Origin: Aspidapion aeneum
Lineage: Eukaryota; Arthropoda; Insecta; Coleoptera; Brentidae
Direction of reading: 5' to 3'
Assembly: GCA_963576565.1 (NCBI GenBank)
Contig: OY755039.1
Span: forward strand, 136,162,869-136,226,868
Length of the DNA stretch: 64,000 nt
Shown: one piece after another, positions 34,655 to 46,193 of the stretch
Numbering within the stretch: position 1 is the first letter of the stretch
How the letters are laid out: every line of letters starts with the position of its first letter
Translations under genes and position numbers: made by a program
Notes under the pieces: generated by a model
Databases searched by the model: none
What the model saw: only the letters and a program-made list of their open reading frames with translations
Told to the model about the DNA's origin: nothing

Positions 34655-34795
34655 GGCGCAACAAAAAAGTTTCAAAATCATCTGAAATGCAAAGATATAT
34701 AAAAATTTTTGAAATCGGAGCAACCTTTTTTTTCTCGAAAAAATTAGGATCACCATAGCTCACACTACTATAGCATAGTATATGTGTGAGCTAAA

Positions 34796-35105
34796 ATGTA
34801 ATAACAGTTTTTCTGTAAAGCTAATTCATAAAAAGTTAAAAGTCAAAGTGTGTTAAAAAACATGAAACAAGCCAAAAATCAATCAAGTTTTCGTGGCTAA
34901 TCGGGTAAAAAACTTTTTGTTTCTCTCATATCTCTCCGGGGGAGCTCGAAAACTTAACCTCACGGGGGTCCAAGATCTAATGGACACCTAATAACTATTG
35001 ACAGTTAACTATTTCGTCCTTTTGTGACTCCGCAGAACACTGCTTGGTCAATGTGACACCCTTGCGAAGTTAATCAGAAGCGCCATCTAACGAGATCCTT
35101 ATGCT
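34796..35105. other. Unassigned stretch
   Basis: No gene is seen. Confidence 0.4.
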
Positions 35106-35113
35106 AATTGTAA

Positions 35114-35636
35114 GGGATAGGGACTATTCGGCGCTGCCAGTTCGGCGCCAGAAAAGTTCGGCGCCGATTAAGGTTTATTTAGATATTTTTTTTTAGTAAT
35201 TATATTTTACTTTGATCATTTCTAAAGAATTGTAGCCAATACAATTATCAATCTTCCTAGAAAATTTAAATTATTTTGTTTAAAGGTAAGTTTGACTTTT
35301 CTTTTGGAGAATTGAGGTGCAAAAAATAGGCGGCTAAGTAGCCAATATAATTATTATCTTAGTACCTCCAATGCAAAAGTTTCAAAACATGGCCTGACTT
35401 GGCCTGACACTATAATTGCATGACTTTATTTCAATAAGTCCCTACTATCTAAAAAGTATCGGTCATTTTGTAAAATCAACCATTGTCATAAACGGTGACA
35501 TGGTGACAAGAGCTTAGATTGAAGCCTTTTTGTACAATCTAAACCCTCTTGAAGACAGACATTAAGTTCTTGCGCCGAAATTTCTTGGCGCCGAATGGGC
35601 GGCACCGAACCGGCGGCGCTGAATAGTCCTAGACCC
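35114..35636. mobile_element. TIR element with TTCGGCGCC sub-repeats and 8-bp TSD
   Basis: Inverted ends: 'GGGATAGGGACTATTCGGCG' on the left, and on the right the inverse of 'GGGTCTAGGACTATTCAGCG'. The perfect duplication 'aattgtaa' is at 35,106-35,113 and 35,637-35,644. TTCGGCGCC-type motifs repeat next to both ends. The 523-bp element is non-coding, and an 8-bp TSD fits hAT or P superfamilies. Confidence 0.8.
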
Positions 35637-35644
35637 AATTGTAA

Positions 35645-36095
35645 CGCCATGAATCATGTTTAAATGATCACAAAATTACGCAAGGCGTTTCAAACACTTT
35701 TTATTTGGCATAATAAAACAAGACTTAATAGAACCTTAGTATACCAAGATGTTTACTATTCCAAAAATGGAAATTTTAACATTGATTAAAACATTAATCG
35801 AGTGATTTCAAAAATCGATTACCATACATTAACCATTGCATACGTATATTTGTGTTGATCAGATTTATTGATTGCCCTTATGATTTAAATAATAATAAAA
35901 GTAGATGAAAAAGTACGTTTATAAAAAGTTACAGGGTGATAACTATAAATTATTACAACTGGAATCTTACTAAAACAAGATCTGTTATCCGAGTAAGATC
36001 CAAATAAATTTTATTTCGGATATTTTGGTATCAAGTTTTTTCCAGTTTTACACTATAGAATCCAGGGTGAATATTGAGGCGCTTCAACTTCCTAA
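35645..36095. other. Unassigned AT-rich stretch
   Basis: No gene is seen. Confidence 0.4.
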
Positions 36096-36097
36096 TA

Positions 36098-36274
36098 CAG
36101 TGTACTCCGGTTATAACGTACCCTCAAGGGACCAGAAAATATGTACTTTATAAGCGGAAGTACGTTATAAACAATACAACTAACAAGAAGAGTATTATGG
36201 CCGGACCAATGAAATATGTACGTAATAACCGAAAGTACGTTATAAACCAGGTACGTTACAACCGGAGTACACTG
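36098..36274. mobile_element. pogo/Tigger-like MITE (second family)
   Basis: TA flanks an element starting 'CAGTGTACTCCGGTTATAAC' and ending in the inverse 'CCGGAGTACACTG'. Sub-repeats of 'TACGTTATAA' fill the interior. It has the same layout as 1,170-1,327 but a different sequence. Confidence 0.85.
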
Positions 36275-36645
36275 TAGTGGCATCTTGCATAGCATCCCTA
36301 AGTCACAGTGTAAATAACTCACTACACTGTGCCAAACTAGAGCTAAAAGGCACTTTTTTTGAAACAAAACCAAAAAGTTTTTGTATCGGCAAAAATTTTT
36401 GTAAACTGAATTTGTCAGGCTTTAATATATAATATTAGAACTGTTTCTAGGGATTTATAGGAATTTAATTTGTTTAAAGAACAAGTCTTGGTTATATACG
36501 CAAAAAATTATTAAAACAGAATCGAAAAAAGTGCATTTTTCCCAATTGAACGCCACTATACGCCAAACGCTCGAGAAGATCTATCCAACGATACCACTCA
36601 TTACCCAGTCCGAATTATTTTTACCCCTACCACTTGGCTTTTTTT

Positions 36646-36646
<1 letters not shown>
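36275..36646. other. Unassigned stretch
   Basis: No gene is recognised. Confidence 0.4.

Positions 36647-36699
<53 letters not shown>
36647..36699. repeat. (AGAT)n tail of the LINE
   Basis: A tetranucleotide run of about 13 units sits at the LINE's 3' end. Confidence 0.9.
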
Positions 36700-37891
36700 T
36701 TTATTTAATTTCGAGCACCACAATTACAGTAGAAAGGAACAAGTCAAGAAAAAAAAACATAAATATTGCATTTAAATATAACCTAATAAAAAGATAAATA
36801 TGTTAAAAACACAATAATGCAATACAATAAGACAATTAAAATAGCACTAAAAAAATTAAAACAACACAAAAAAGTTACAAAAAAGATACACTTGCGACTC
36901 CATCCCAAATATTAGCAAGCACATTAAAAAATTATTATTTTGTATACGTATATTTGTTAAATAGGTTAGTTGAGCATATCCAAAAACTCTGAAGTAGAAT
37001 AAAATGCATTTACACATAAAAACTGTTTTAACTGTTTTTTAAATTTTCTGTCTGATAATTCTTTTAAGTGCCCGGGAAGAGGGTTGTACAAGCGGAGACC
37101 TGCAAATACAGGGGAGTTTTTAAAATATTCATGGTTGTGTCGCTGAATACAGAAATTATTGCGATTTCTAGTGGAATACTCATAATAAGCTCCATTTAAC
37201 AGAAACTTGGATTTATTTTTGTGAATATATTAAAGTATTAAGCAGGTAAATGGACATTACAGTCAAAATTTTAGTTTCTCGACAACTTGCGTTCTACCGT
37301 AGGTCAAACATCAGACGGAGAATCCTCTTTTGTGCAATGAAGACTCTCAGGACATCTGAGGCCTGACCCCATACTATAGTGTTATATGAAATAGTTGAAA
37401 AAACTACTGAGTAATAAACAGCAAGTAATGCGTTTCTGGTAAGTGAGTTTTTTAGGGAGCTTATCATAAAAAAGTTTTTATTCAATTTTGAGCAAACTGA
37501 GTCAATGTGCTCAGACCAGGATAGTTGACTATCAATTATTATGCCAAGAAATCTAGCAGTTTTTTCCGTTTTGACCATATGACCGTTAAAATCCAATGAC
37601 CAATTCAAAGGTGTTTGTCGGATTGTTGAAATCTCCAAACAAACAGTTTTACTACAATTTATCATTATATTATTTTTTTTACACCATTCGGTTAAATTGG
37701 AGAACATAATATTAACATAATCTAATAGTGTTAGACACTTGCCAGACATAACCACAGTGGTGTCATCGGAGTATTGAAATACTATGCCTTTCGTAATATG
37801 TTCTGGTAGACCATGTATGAATAGTAAAAATATTAGGGGCGCCAAAACCCTTCCTTGTGGGGTGCCCAGATCTAAATTTTGTAGGTCGGAG

Positions 37892-38303
37892 TGTGCGTGC
37901 AAGTACTGAAAAATAATGGAATTTCCTTCGACAGGTCGCCGGTTTGGCTTTACAAGCACATTTAAAAATAATTGTCGGTATTGACGATTGTAAATGGAAA
38001 GTTACGATACATATGGAATTTTATATGAAAAGGCACCTACCTCGGACTCTCTTGCGGCTCCAGTCAACGTTTAAACGTCCAGTTTTTCACCTCAAAATTC
38101 ACTTTTTTGGGAACGTGATTTTTCTAGTGTCTTGTTGTGACGGTGGTTGTTTGCGCACTCATCGCGGCGCTGCTTGTCCTCGCACGTGTGCGGTGCCGTG
38201 AAAACCCATATGCATATTTAAGAGCGCGAAAATTTAAATTATTTTGAACGCGCAGAAAAGGAAAAGAAAATGAAAAATAGGAAATTCATTGCTTGCACCA
38301 ACA
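37892..38303. mobile_element. Solo LTR-like repeat, copy 2, inside a LINE
   Basis: It has TGTGCGTGCAAG...CTTGCACCAACA termini and the 5-bp duplication 'cggag' (37,887-37,891 and 38,304-38,308). It is the same family as 13,155-13,578 and younger than the LINE it interrupts. Confidence 0.75.
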
Positions 38304-38667
38304 CGGAGAGTAAATCTTTAACTTTAACTGTTATTTTGCGATCTGACAGGAAAGATTATATTAATTTATTCAGAATACCCCTTATTCCCAATTTTTCGAT
38401 CTTCTCTGCTACAAACCTGGCCGAAAACCATATTGCTGGTGGGAAAGTATTAACGTACTTGTTTAAAAACAAAAGTATTTTATCGTAAAGTATTTTTTCA
38501 AAAATTTTTGAAAATATGCTTAAAATTGAGATTGGCCTGTAGTTATAAATGTTTTCAAGATCACCTTTTTTAAAAATAGGGGTCACTGAGGCAAGTTTAA
38601 GTTTTTCCGGGAAGATTCCAGTGAAAAGTGATAAATTGTATAGTTCTACCAAGATGGGAAATTTCAA

Positions 38668-39040
38668 AATTAATCGATTTAATTACATAATTTACATGAA
38701 ATGTTTTTGTTATGATCATATCTTTTAATATCTTTTTTAAAAAAATTTAAAATACCTAAAAAAAGAAATATTCACACCCTGGAAATCAAATACAAAGACA
38801 ACAGAAAGATGTTTAGTAGTAGGTAACACGCTGTAGACGGAAACCTACTGAATGACTCATATGTTCATGCAAAAGTTTTTTCTTTTTATGATGCAAAATG
38901 GCACTGTTTGGAGCCACGCATTACCATCAAATTTAAATATTCTTCTCGTTATCGCACATTTGTTTGTTTCTGTAATGACTTAATGGTTTTCTTCTTATTT
39001 TGTCATGACATTAAAAGACCAAATAGAGAATTAGGCCCGG
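38668..39040. other. Unassigned stretch
   Basis: 'tttacatgaaatgtttttgt' near 38,690 also forms the arm ends of the hairpin element at 48,950-49,345, so a family fragment may be present. No gene is seen. Confidence 0.4.
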
Positions 39041-39048
39041 CTCACACG

Positions 39049-40280
39049 CAAGCGCGGATTTGAGGGGGGGGTGAGGTAATTGCCCCCCTACAAAAAAATA
39101 TGCACTTTGTCCTAATAATTAAAGGTAAAACAGAAAAATTACCCCCCTTAGAAAAAAAAGATCGACTTCTGATCATCTCTTTTGTATAAACTTTTGTATA
39201 ACCCAAGTTATTGAAAAGAAAATGGCATACGGACAAGAGCTGAATCTGCTTTACGTTAATTTGCAGAAGGCATATGATAGTATACCACTAAATCTACTTT
39301 GGAAAGCGTTGGAAAACACAAACATAAGCGTACAACTAATTAAGGCCATCAAAGAGTTATACCGCAATAGTAAGGCAAAAGTTAAAATAAAAGCAAAACT
39401 AACCAAAGGCTTTCAAGTAAATAAAGGTCTTAAACAAGGTTGCTGTATCTCGCCTACGCTCTTCAAGATATACTTGGAACAAGTCCTTAAAGTGTGGAAA
39501 AGAAAATGGCAAAACATGGGAATTCCGTTGGACGAAACCACCTTGTATACTTTATGTTTCGCCGATGATCAGATAGTAGTGGCTCAGGATTATGACGACC
39601 TCGAATATATGACACGAAAACTAATAAGTAAGAGAATAAGATATCGGTGGAATGAAACAGGATCTAACCTTAAATACCGGGCAGCGAATTCAGTCCTGTG
39701 ATGAGTATAAATACTTAGGTCTAAAAATTACAGCTGACGAGACACTAGACAAAGCTATAAAAGATCGAAACGTACAAGGAAGAAAAGCACTAACTTTATT
39801 AAGCGGAATAATTTGGGACCAAAGTATATCAAAACATAACAAAAAGCTTATATATAACACCATTGTAAAAAGTATTATTACATACGGCTCAGAAGTATAG
39901 CCAATCAAGGATAGAACAGAAAAAATGCTTTCCGCTACGGAGATGGACTATTGGAGAAGAGCAGCAGGGAAATCAAAAAGAGAAAGAGTTACAAATCAAA
40001 GAATAAGAGAAATTATGACAGTGGGTGAACGTACTTCAGTGGATGATATAAGAACAAAACAACTGGTGTGGTACGGACATGTACAAAGAATGAATGATGA
40101 AAGACTACCTAAACAAATACTACAATGGAAACCAACTGGCCGAAGAAAACGAGGACGGCCAAGGAGAAGCTGGAGCGAAGGAATAGACAGTGAAATAAGA
40201 ATAAGAGGCCTAGATGATGAATTATGGGCAAACAGAAACGAGTGGAGATTTGGTATCGGAAGACGTAGAACGTTGTGAAA

Positions 40281-40325
<45 letters not shown>

Positions 40326-40405
40326 ATATATAGAAAAAAAAATATTGCAAAAAAAAAATTCGTCGACTATTGCCCCCTCTAGATTTTGACCCAGATCCGC
40401 GCTTG
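39049..40405. mobile_element. hAT-like MITE hosting an RTE insertion
   Basis: The ends 'CAAGCGCGGATTTGAGGG' and the inverse of 'CAAGCGCGGATCTGGGTC' have the perfect 8-bp duplication 'ctcacacg' at 39,041-39,048 and 40,406-40,413. C-runs lie next to both ends. The native element is only about 175 bp. The rest is the nested RTE. Confidence 0.8.
39160..40330 (+). pseudogene. 5'-truncated RTE LINE, copy 2
   Basis: It is over 95% similar by eye to 27,240-28,434. It starts within the GRSTSDHLF block and keeps the RT with FADD near 39,560 and the C-terminal RRKRGRPRRSW. A 12-bp duplication near 39,190, a frameshift with deletion near 39,630-39,655, and a stop in place of Trp at 39,898 break the frame into pieces (39,222-39,701; 39,652-39,900; 39,925-40,278). 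It ends in (TA)n. The target duplication tagaaaaaaaa is at 39,149-39,159 and 40,331-40,341. Confidence 0.88.
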
Positions 40406-40548
40406 CTCACACGCAGCCACTTTTAGTCGCCCCTGGTGGCGGCTACACGTTGCGGACAGGTATTTCTATAGATTTTAAATGAGGTCTGCACACACAAGGC
40501 GTTTGAGGTTGAGGGTCTCCACAGTTTATCATAAAGGACAAAAGAAAA

Positions 40549-40551
<3 letters not shown>

Positions 40552-40582
<31 letters not shown>
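40552..40582. repeat. (AG)n microsatellite
   Basis: A simple dinucleotide run of about 15 units. Confidence 0.9.
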
Positions 40583-40584
<2 letters not shown>

Positions 40585-40608
40585 AGAAAGGAAAATGCTA
40601 TAAAAGTC

Positions 40609-40815
40609 GAATGTCAAAAACGGGATTATTAGAAACCGGACATTATCAAAAACGTTATTTATCAAAACAACAAATGAGAAAAACCAAAAAAGAAGATTTG
40701 AGGCTCTTTCGCCGGCGCAACGCAAAACCGGGCGGACCAAAACCGCGCAAATCAAAACCGCACAGTTTAATACTGCTCAACACAAAACCGTGCAACAAAC
40801 AAAAATCGCGCAACC
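40609..40815 (-). repeat. 15-bp-period array, inverted orientation
   Basis: Units such as GGACCAAAACCGCGC, AAATCAAAACCGCAC and AACACAAAACCGTGC follow one another at 15-bp steps (AAAACC anchors near 40,723; 40,738; 40,753; 40,783), with a more diverged half before 40,690. A mirrored array lies at 41,005-41,100, so the two may be ends of one element. Confidence 0.65.
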
Positions 40816-41004
40816 TATATAATTCACTAAGGGTTGGCGGGTTGGGTCATCAACAAACCTATATGGTCTCATCGTAACATAACATACTCTCCTGACCTCT
40901 TCCTGATGAAGAAACTGAACATTCATTGACACGGTTAGATACGTTGGCGATCAGTTGACAGCGGTTAGATTTCCCACTCTATAGGATCTCGGCAGAAAGT
41001 TTTG

Positions 41005-41100
41005 GGTTGCGCGGAATTTAACTGCGCGTTTCTGGTTCTGCGCGACTTTCGTCTTTTATATGCGCGGTTTTGGCTTGCGCGGTTGGTTTTTGCGGCACAA
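41005..41100 (+). repeat. 15-bp-period array, direct orientation
   Basis: TGCGCGG-type motifs at 41,009; 41,023; 41,039; 41,061; 41,076 and 41,091 are mostly 14-16 bp apart. The array is inverted relative to 40,609-40,815 across a 190-bp unique spacer. Confidence 0.6.
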
Positions 41101-41304
41101 GCAAAACTCATATTTTTTGACAAACCTCGTATACCACTGAAAAAATTTGTTATTTGATGACTGTATTCCAGGTTTTAGATAATGCAGAGCTTTTTATGAA
41201 GAATAACTTTTTTTCCCAAAATTAATAATAAAAATGTTTTCCATATGATTCCAACTTAGAGGGAAATGCTGTATATCGGGGGTCATGATCAAAATTATAG
41301 TTAG

Positions 41305-42817
41305 TTATACCCATTCATAAAAGTGGTCCAAGACAAAAAATTGAGAACTATCGGCCTATAACAATAGTATGCGCAATCTCAAAAATTTTCGAAATCATAA
41401 TGTTTGACATACTTTTTGCAGAAGTGTCAAATAAAATATCTCCCAGACAGCATGGCTTCTTACCCAAAAGATCTACCTTTACAAATCTAGCAATTTTCTC
41501 TGAATACGTACATGAGGCTTTAAACAGAAAAATTCAAGTTGATGTTATTTATACAGATTTGGAAAAGGCTTTTGATAAAGTAAGTCACAGCACTATCTTG
41601 GATGGACTAACTGGAATGGATGTTTCTCCGTACCTAACTAACTTAATACAATCTTATTTGGGAACTAGCACAAGTACAAGATATCAGTTAGTGGAATTAA
41701 AAGGTAGCAGGTCTACTATTTATATAAGTTCTTCTGGTGTGCCCCAAGGGTCTAATCTCGGACCACTTCTTTTTATTATTGCCTTCAACAAAATTATTTC
41801 TAAGGTAAAAAATGTGGAATCATTGGCATTTGCCGATAATTTTAAATTGTTTGTGGAGGTTTTCTCATTGGAGGATTCTGAAACACTCCAAGGTGAATTT
41901 CAGGACACAGCTCTATATTGCCAGGAAAATGGTTTTAACTTAAATTTGGGTAAATGCTTTTGTTTGTCATTTAGTCGTAACAAAAACATAATCGAATTTG
42001 ATTATACAATAAATAATGGGAACCTAGAGCGTGTATCTGAACAAAAAGACCTAGGTGTAACCTTCGATGCTAATCTTCATTTTCATCACATATTATTTCT
42101 AAAATTGGGAGTGCCCAGAAAGTTGCTGGGTTTATTTGTAGAAATACTAAAAGTTTTAACACAGACGTAAGCATATATTTATTTGACAGTCTGGTATTAC
42201 CAATACTGGAATATGGAAGTGTTATCTGGTCCCCCCAATATGACATTTGGATTGGTATGATTGAGGGAGTTCAGCGAAAATTTTTAAAAGCCATGCACTT
42301 TAGAAAGTTTGGGATTTATCCACAAAGAGGTTGTAACAACAACATCTTATTAAAAATGTTTGATAGATTATCACTAAACCAAAGAAGAACTAAAATTTTT
42401 TTAACAACAATATATAGAATTCTCAAACGGGATGTTGATTGTCCTAATATAGTTGAATAACTTCCATTTGCCATAAATCGAATCAATTCAAGGTCAAAAA
42501 ATAGGTTTTATTTAGCTTATCCACGAACAAATCTATTTAAAAGCTCTCCTATCTACAATTTATGCAACTTATTTAACAAGTATGCTTCAGATGTTGATAT
42601 TGAAATGTTGGCTATAAGAAATTCAAAAAAATTATAGATCGAAAAGTGCGCAGTAGTTAATCAATAAGAAATTATGTAATTTGATTTGTTTGTTATTTAT
42701 CATCTGTAGAAGTGACGTATTGTATAAAATCTTTTTTTTTTATTGTAAGTAAGTATCTGTAATTGGCTTTTTGCTGTAGATACTGTTGGAATAAATAAAT
42801 AAATAAATAAATAAAAA
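41305..42817 (+). pseudogene. 5'-truncated LINE reverse transcriptase with FADN
   Basis: The frame is open from about 41,305 (ENYRPITIVCAISKIFE) through the ORF at 41,400-42,170. RT blocks: PRQHGFLPKRST, VIYTDLEKAFDKVSHSTIL with the first Asp, SSSGVPQGSNLGPLLFIIAF, and AFADNFKLF where the second catalytic Asp of FADD is Asn. Coding continues in another frame to about 42,640 (PILEYGSVIWSPQYDIWIGM, then SPIYNLCNLFNKYA). It ends in an (AAAT)n tail at 42,789-42,815. The lost catalytic residue and the frameshift near 42,170 mark it as dead. It is a Jockey/CR1-like group RT. Confidence 0.88.
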
Positions 42818-43100
42818 TTATACCGCTGAAGACGCCAGGCTTCCAGGATGCAGTGACCCTAGGTACAACCGATATGCACGTACCTATGTATATGTATGTA
42901 TTTATCTAAATATGCTACTAACATTATCTTAAAAAGTTGGTTAAATAATTATGTCTCGACTTTAACTTCTTTATTGCTTAGATTATCCTCGTAACGATTT
43001 CAGCTCCAGTAAATTGACATTAGCACGTTTTAACTAACGAACACACATTCTGATTACCTTGTCACCAATGTTGATATCTCTTTTTGTATTTTCTTTATCA
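42818..43100. other. Unassigned stretch
   Basis: No gene is seen. Confidence 0.4.
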
Positions 43101-43894
43101 CCTACTTAGGTAAATCAAAAAGAATGGAAAAATAGGTGAAACCTATTTTTCATTCTACGAGTGAACGACAGCGAACCAAGGAAACTTAGTCCATGGCGGG
43201 ACGAAAACGTTCACCGGTCTATAAGGAAGAAAGACTTTTTGTCACAGTTCAACCAGACCATGCTGTCACCGTCTCCACGGTATCGGTTTGGAACCGAAAA
43301 CAATGAGTTAATCAAGTATAAAAGGCAACTTCATAGGGGTATAGTCAACCACGGACACCGGTGTTTCGGAAAACGGCATTTCGATCCTCAGCGTGGCTTG
43401 CCTGACACAAAGTAGAATAAACTGACTACAAGATACAAGGTAAATCAAAAAGAATGGAAAAATAGGTGAAACCTATGAAATGCCTTTTTCCGAAACACCG
43501 GTGTCCGTGGTTGACTATACCCCTATGAAGTTGCCTTTTATACTTGATTAACTCATTGTTTTCGGTTCCAAACCGATACCGTGGAGACGGTGACAGCATG
43601 GTCTGCTTGAACTGTGATGAAAAGTCTTTCTTCCTTATAGACCGTTGGACGTTTTGGTCCCGCCATGGACTAAGTTTCCTTGGTTCGCTGTCGTTCACTC
43701 GTAGAATGAAAAATAGGTTTCACCTATATTTCCATTCTTTTTAATTTACCTTGTATCTTGTAGTCAGTTTGTTTTACTTTGTGTCAGGCAAGCCACGCTG
43801 AGGATGGAAATGCCTTTTTCCGAAACACCGGTGTCCGTGGTTGACTATACCCCTATGAAGTTGCCTTTTATACTTGATTAACCTACTTAGGTAC
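43101..43894. repeat. Inverted satellite-like block of a 331-bp unit
   Basis: One plus-oriented unit (43,107-43,437) and the first 40 bp of a second plus unit are followed by an inverted unit (43,478-43,800) and a partial inverted unit (43,807-43,881). 'acctacttaggta' flanks the block on both sides (about 43,101-43,113 and 43,882-43,894), like a target duplication. Each full unit encodes the same short frame starting NDSEPRKLSPWRD (43,161-43,415 plus, 43,426-43,698 minus). I do not recognise that peptide and think it follows simply from copy identity. Confidence 0.7.
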
Positions 43895-43898
43895 CTAA

Positions 43899-44967
43899 CA
43901 GTGGCGGCTGCTACAGGGAGGGCAACGGGGCAGTGCCCTCCCAAAACTAGACGACAAACAGTATTTTTAATTGATTTATTTAAAAAAAGTTAAATCTCCC
44001 CTTACGACATGATTGTTTAGTTCTTTTCATTATCTGTGGTTAACAGCAAGCGATTAATTGAACTTTTTTAGCGTAAATAATTACAAGCCGGCAGCGCCGC
44101 GCGGGGCAAGGTTTCAATTTCGCCCGTTTTACAGCGGGGTATGGATGGATGTTCTCGAGCGTGGGCGGGAGGAACGTTTGTTTTAGTTGAAGTCGGCCAT
44201 CATCATCGTACGAAAACGTCCGTTGCCTTTGCTACGAAGCCGATTATATCCTTAGTGAAGACGCATGAGTTTGTTTTGATCGCGTGTCATTGTTTTTTTT
44301 TTGTTTTAATTTGTTTGTAAAATGGAAATATATACCGTCGATTACATAATTAACTGTGCAAATTTAAATACGTTGACATATGAACTCCAATTACAAATAA
44401 AATCTTTACGGCCACATAGACCGGACCTAAAAATTAACCAAAATTTTAGTGCAACTAATGCCGTGGGGTGTTCTAAAAAAACTTATAATAGAAAATTTAA
44501 TAAAAAATTATACGATGCTGAAAACTGGTTGTGCGGTTATAAAAAAAGAAATGCTTTTTTTGCTTTATTTGTCTTGTTATGAACAAACCACGAAGTGATC
44601 CTGTGTGGGTGACAAAGGGAATTAGTGAAAAGTTAAAAATACACACAAGTGCTACTTATTTAAATAACCACATAGAATTTTCTATACTAAGCAATACTGA
44701 TATTAGGTGCCAATTGAATAGTCTCTATTGGGAAAACATTACCGAACATAATGAAAATGTGTGGGATTTTTGAGGTTGCTCTACGGGGCCATAAAAAAAG
44801 AAAAGCCAATGGACTTTATCTATAAACAAATAAACTAAATACTACACCAAGTAGCTACCTGTTTGGAAAATACTAAAATAAAATAGTTTCGGAAAGTTTT
44901 TTTATCTCATTTATCATGCAATTTAAATTTCTGCCCCCCCATTTTCTAACGTCACCAGCCAGCACTG
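43899..44967 (+). mobile_element. hAT deletion derivative keeping the transposase N-terminus
   Basis: The left end is CAGTGGCGGCTGCTACAGG and the right end ends in CACTG. The flanks gtacctaa/gtacctac (43,891-43,898 and 44,968-44,975) agree at 7 of 8. It is in the same group as 28,587-29,616. Confidence 0.75.
44322..44773 (+). pseudogene. hAT transposase N-terminal zinc-finger region
   Basis: Two consecutive frames (44,322-44,582 and 44,579-44,773) encode SKKTYNRKFNKKLYDAENWL then CGYKKRNAFFALF, and NKPRSDPVWVTKGISEKLKI followed by HTSATYLNNHIEFSI. This order matches the TTF-type zinc-finger N-terminus of ZMYM1-like hAT transposases, but the expected cysteine pair is degraded. A frame change separates the two pieces, and the catalytic core and dimerisation region are deleted. 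The element is a dead remnant that complements, in content, the C-terminal remnant at 29,088-29,381. Confidence 0.75.
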
Positions 44968-45102
44968 GTACCTACTCGTAAAAAAATACAAAATAAAAAA
45001 AATTAGTGTTATGAGATTTAAAAAAATTAAATTTTCCATCTATTCCGAAAATGTTATAGTTTTTTTTTTAATTTATAGGAAAAAGAGAAAAAAATTAATT
45101 AA

Positions 45103-45800
45103 GTGCTTTTCTATAAATTAAAAAAAAACTAAAACATTTTTTGCAAATAAGAATAAACGTACCTCTTTGAAGGGTCAAGTATGATTATTTCCGACATCCT
45201 AACTTCGTAGATGGTGGCAAATTTCGATTATAAACTTTAAAGAACATTCAATTCTCAGCATGATTTTTTTTATTTCACTAAGATCGGTTCAGTAATAATG
45301 AGTTAATAAAGAAATGAATTCATACAGGATTGGCAATGCAATCGTATAATCTGTAAAATAATGGCTGAAACAAAAATTATTTTTTTGAGAACCACCAACC
45401 CGATTTTAATAAATTATACCTTGTTGTGCGGGGGAAGAGTAGTGCTGTTCTATAAATTAAAAAAAACTAAAACATTTTCAGAAAATAAGACTAAATAAGC
45501 CATTTTGAAGAATCATGATCATTGAAATGATGATTGATTGATCATGATCTTTAAAAAGCAATCAATTCTAACCAGGATATTTTTTATTTTATCAAAATCG
45601 GTTCAGTACTAAGGAATTTTTAAGGAAATAAATGTAGACATGATTGGCAAGGCCATCTTGGATTTTGAAATGGCGGACAAAAAAATTTTTTTATTTAAAA
45701 TTCTGATTAATTCTCTGCTAAGTGCAGTTTGTCCCATTAAAATCAATGGTATAGTTCAAAAGTTATAATAAAAAATAATTTGTCCGGTTTTTTTAGCTTA
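45103..45800. repeat. Two diverged tandem units of about 345 bp
   Basis: 'ttctataaattaaaaaaa.ctaaaacattt', 'tttgaag.gtca', 'aaaatcggttcagta' and 'ggattggcaa' recur in the same order near 45,110-45,335 and 45,457-45,640. An inverted piece of the same start lies at 45,043-45,082. Confidence 0.6.
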
Positions 45801-45964
45801 CCCGGTTTAGACAATTTTAGACTTTTAGCTAAATAAGGTTTCTTCATTAAATTGTCCGGTTTGTGCAACTAGTTTTTGAAAATTAATAAACAAAGGGATG
45901 TGCACTTCTTTTGCATCGGTCAACAAAAATGCCATTTCTACAGGTATAATTTTAAGTTATCTAT

Positions 45965-46190
45965 CTATCTATTTTAGCCTTCTTCGATCCATCTTTGGAT
46001 ATAGGCCTCCCCCAATATCTTCCACTTTTCCCTGTCTGTCGCCGTGTTTATCCATCCAGCTCCCGCATGTTTCTTCAAATCGTCCGCTCATCTCATTTTT
46101 GGTCCTCCCCTAGTTCTTTTATTTTCCCAAGGTCTCCAGTTTACAATACATTTGTTCCATCGATCGTCTTTCTGCCTGATATTATGATCA
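45965..46190 (-). pseudogene. LINE C-terminal fragment (RTE-type)
   Basis: On the minus strand, degenerate coding resembling the end of RTE-type RT proteins (a GEDQK-DERTI stretch in place of GRPKMRWADDL, ending in a ...DRQGKWKILGE-like segment) is followed by a (GATA)n run at 45,958-45,972. Several stops and frame changes are present. It is too decayed to define its ends. Confidence 0.45.
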
Positions 46191-46193
46191 CAG

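Larger units (their letters stand above)
36647..38667 (-). pseudogene. LINE reverse transcriptase interrupted by a solo LTR
   Basis: The minus-strand coding runs from 38,667 (TPIFKKGDLENIYNYRPISI, FSKIFEKILYDKI) to SFLSDRKITVKVK near 38,315. It is cut by an LTR-like insert at 37,892-38,303, and resumes with LGTPQGRVLAPLIFLLFIHG and the catalytic block FQYSDD (in place of YADD) at about 37,770. The thumb (FLGIIIDSQLSWSEHIDS) and a C-terminal segment (YEYSTRNRNNF...LYNPLPGHLKEL) follow. The insertion removed no coding sequence. In-frame stops occur after 37,294. The 3' end carries a GATA-type microsatellite tail (36,647-36,699). It belongs to the Jockey/CR1-like RT group; the clade is not resolved. 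Confidence 0.85.

Noticed and set aside
43161..43698. Conserved NDSEPRKLSPWRD frame as a real small gene
   Set aside because: The two copies are nearly identical DNA in a satellite block, so frame conservation carries no evidence of selection.
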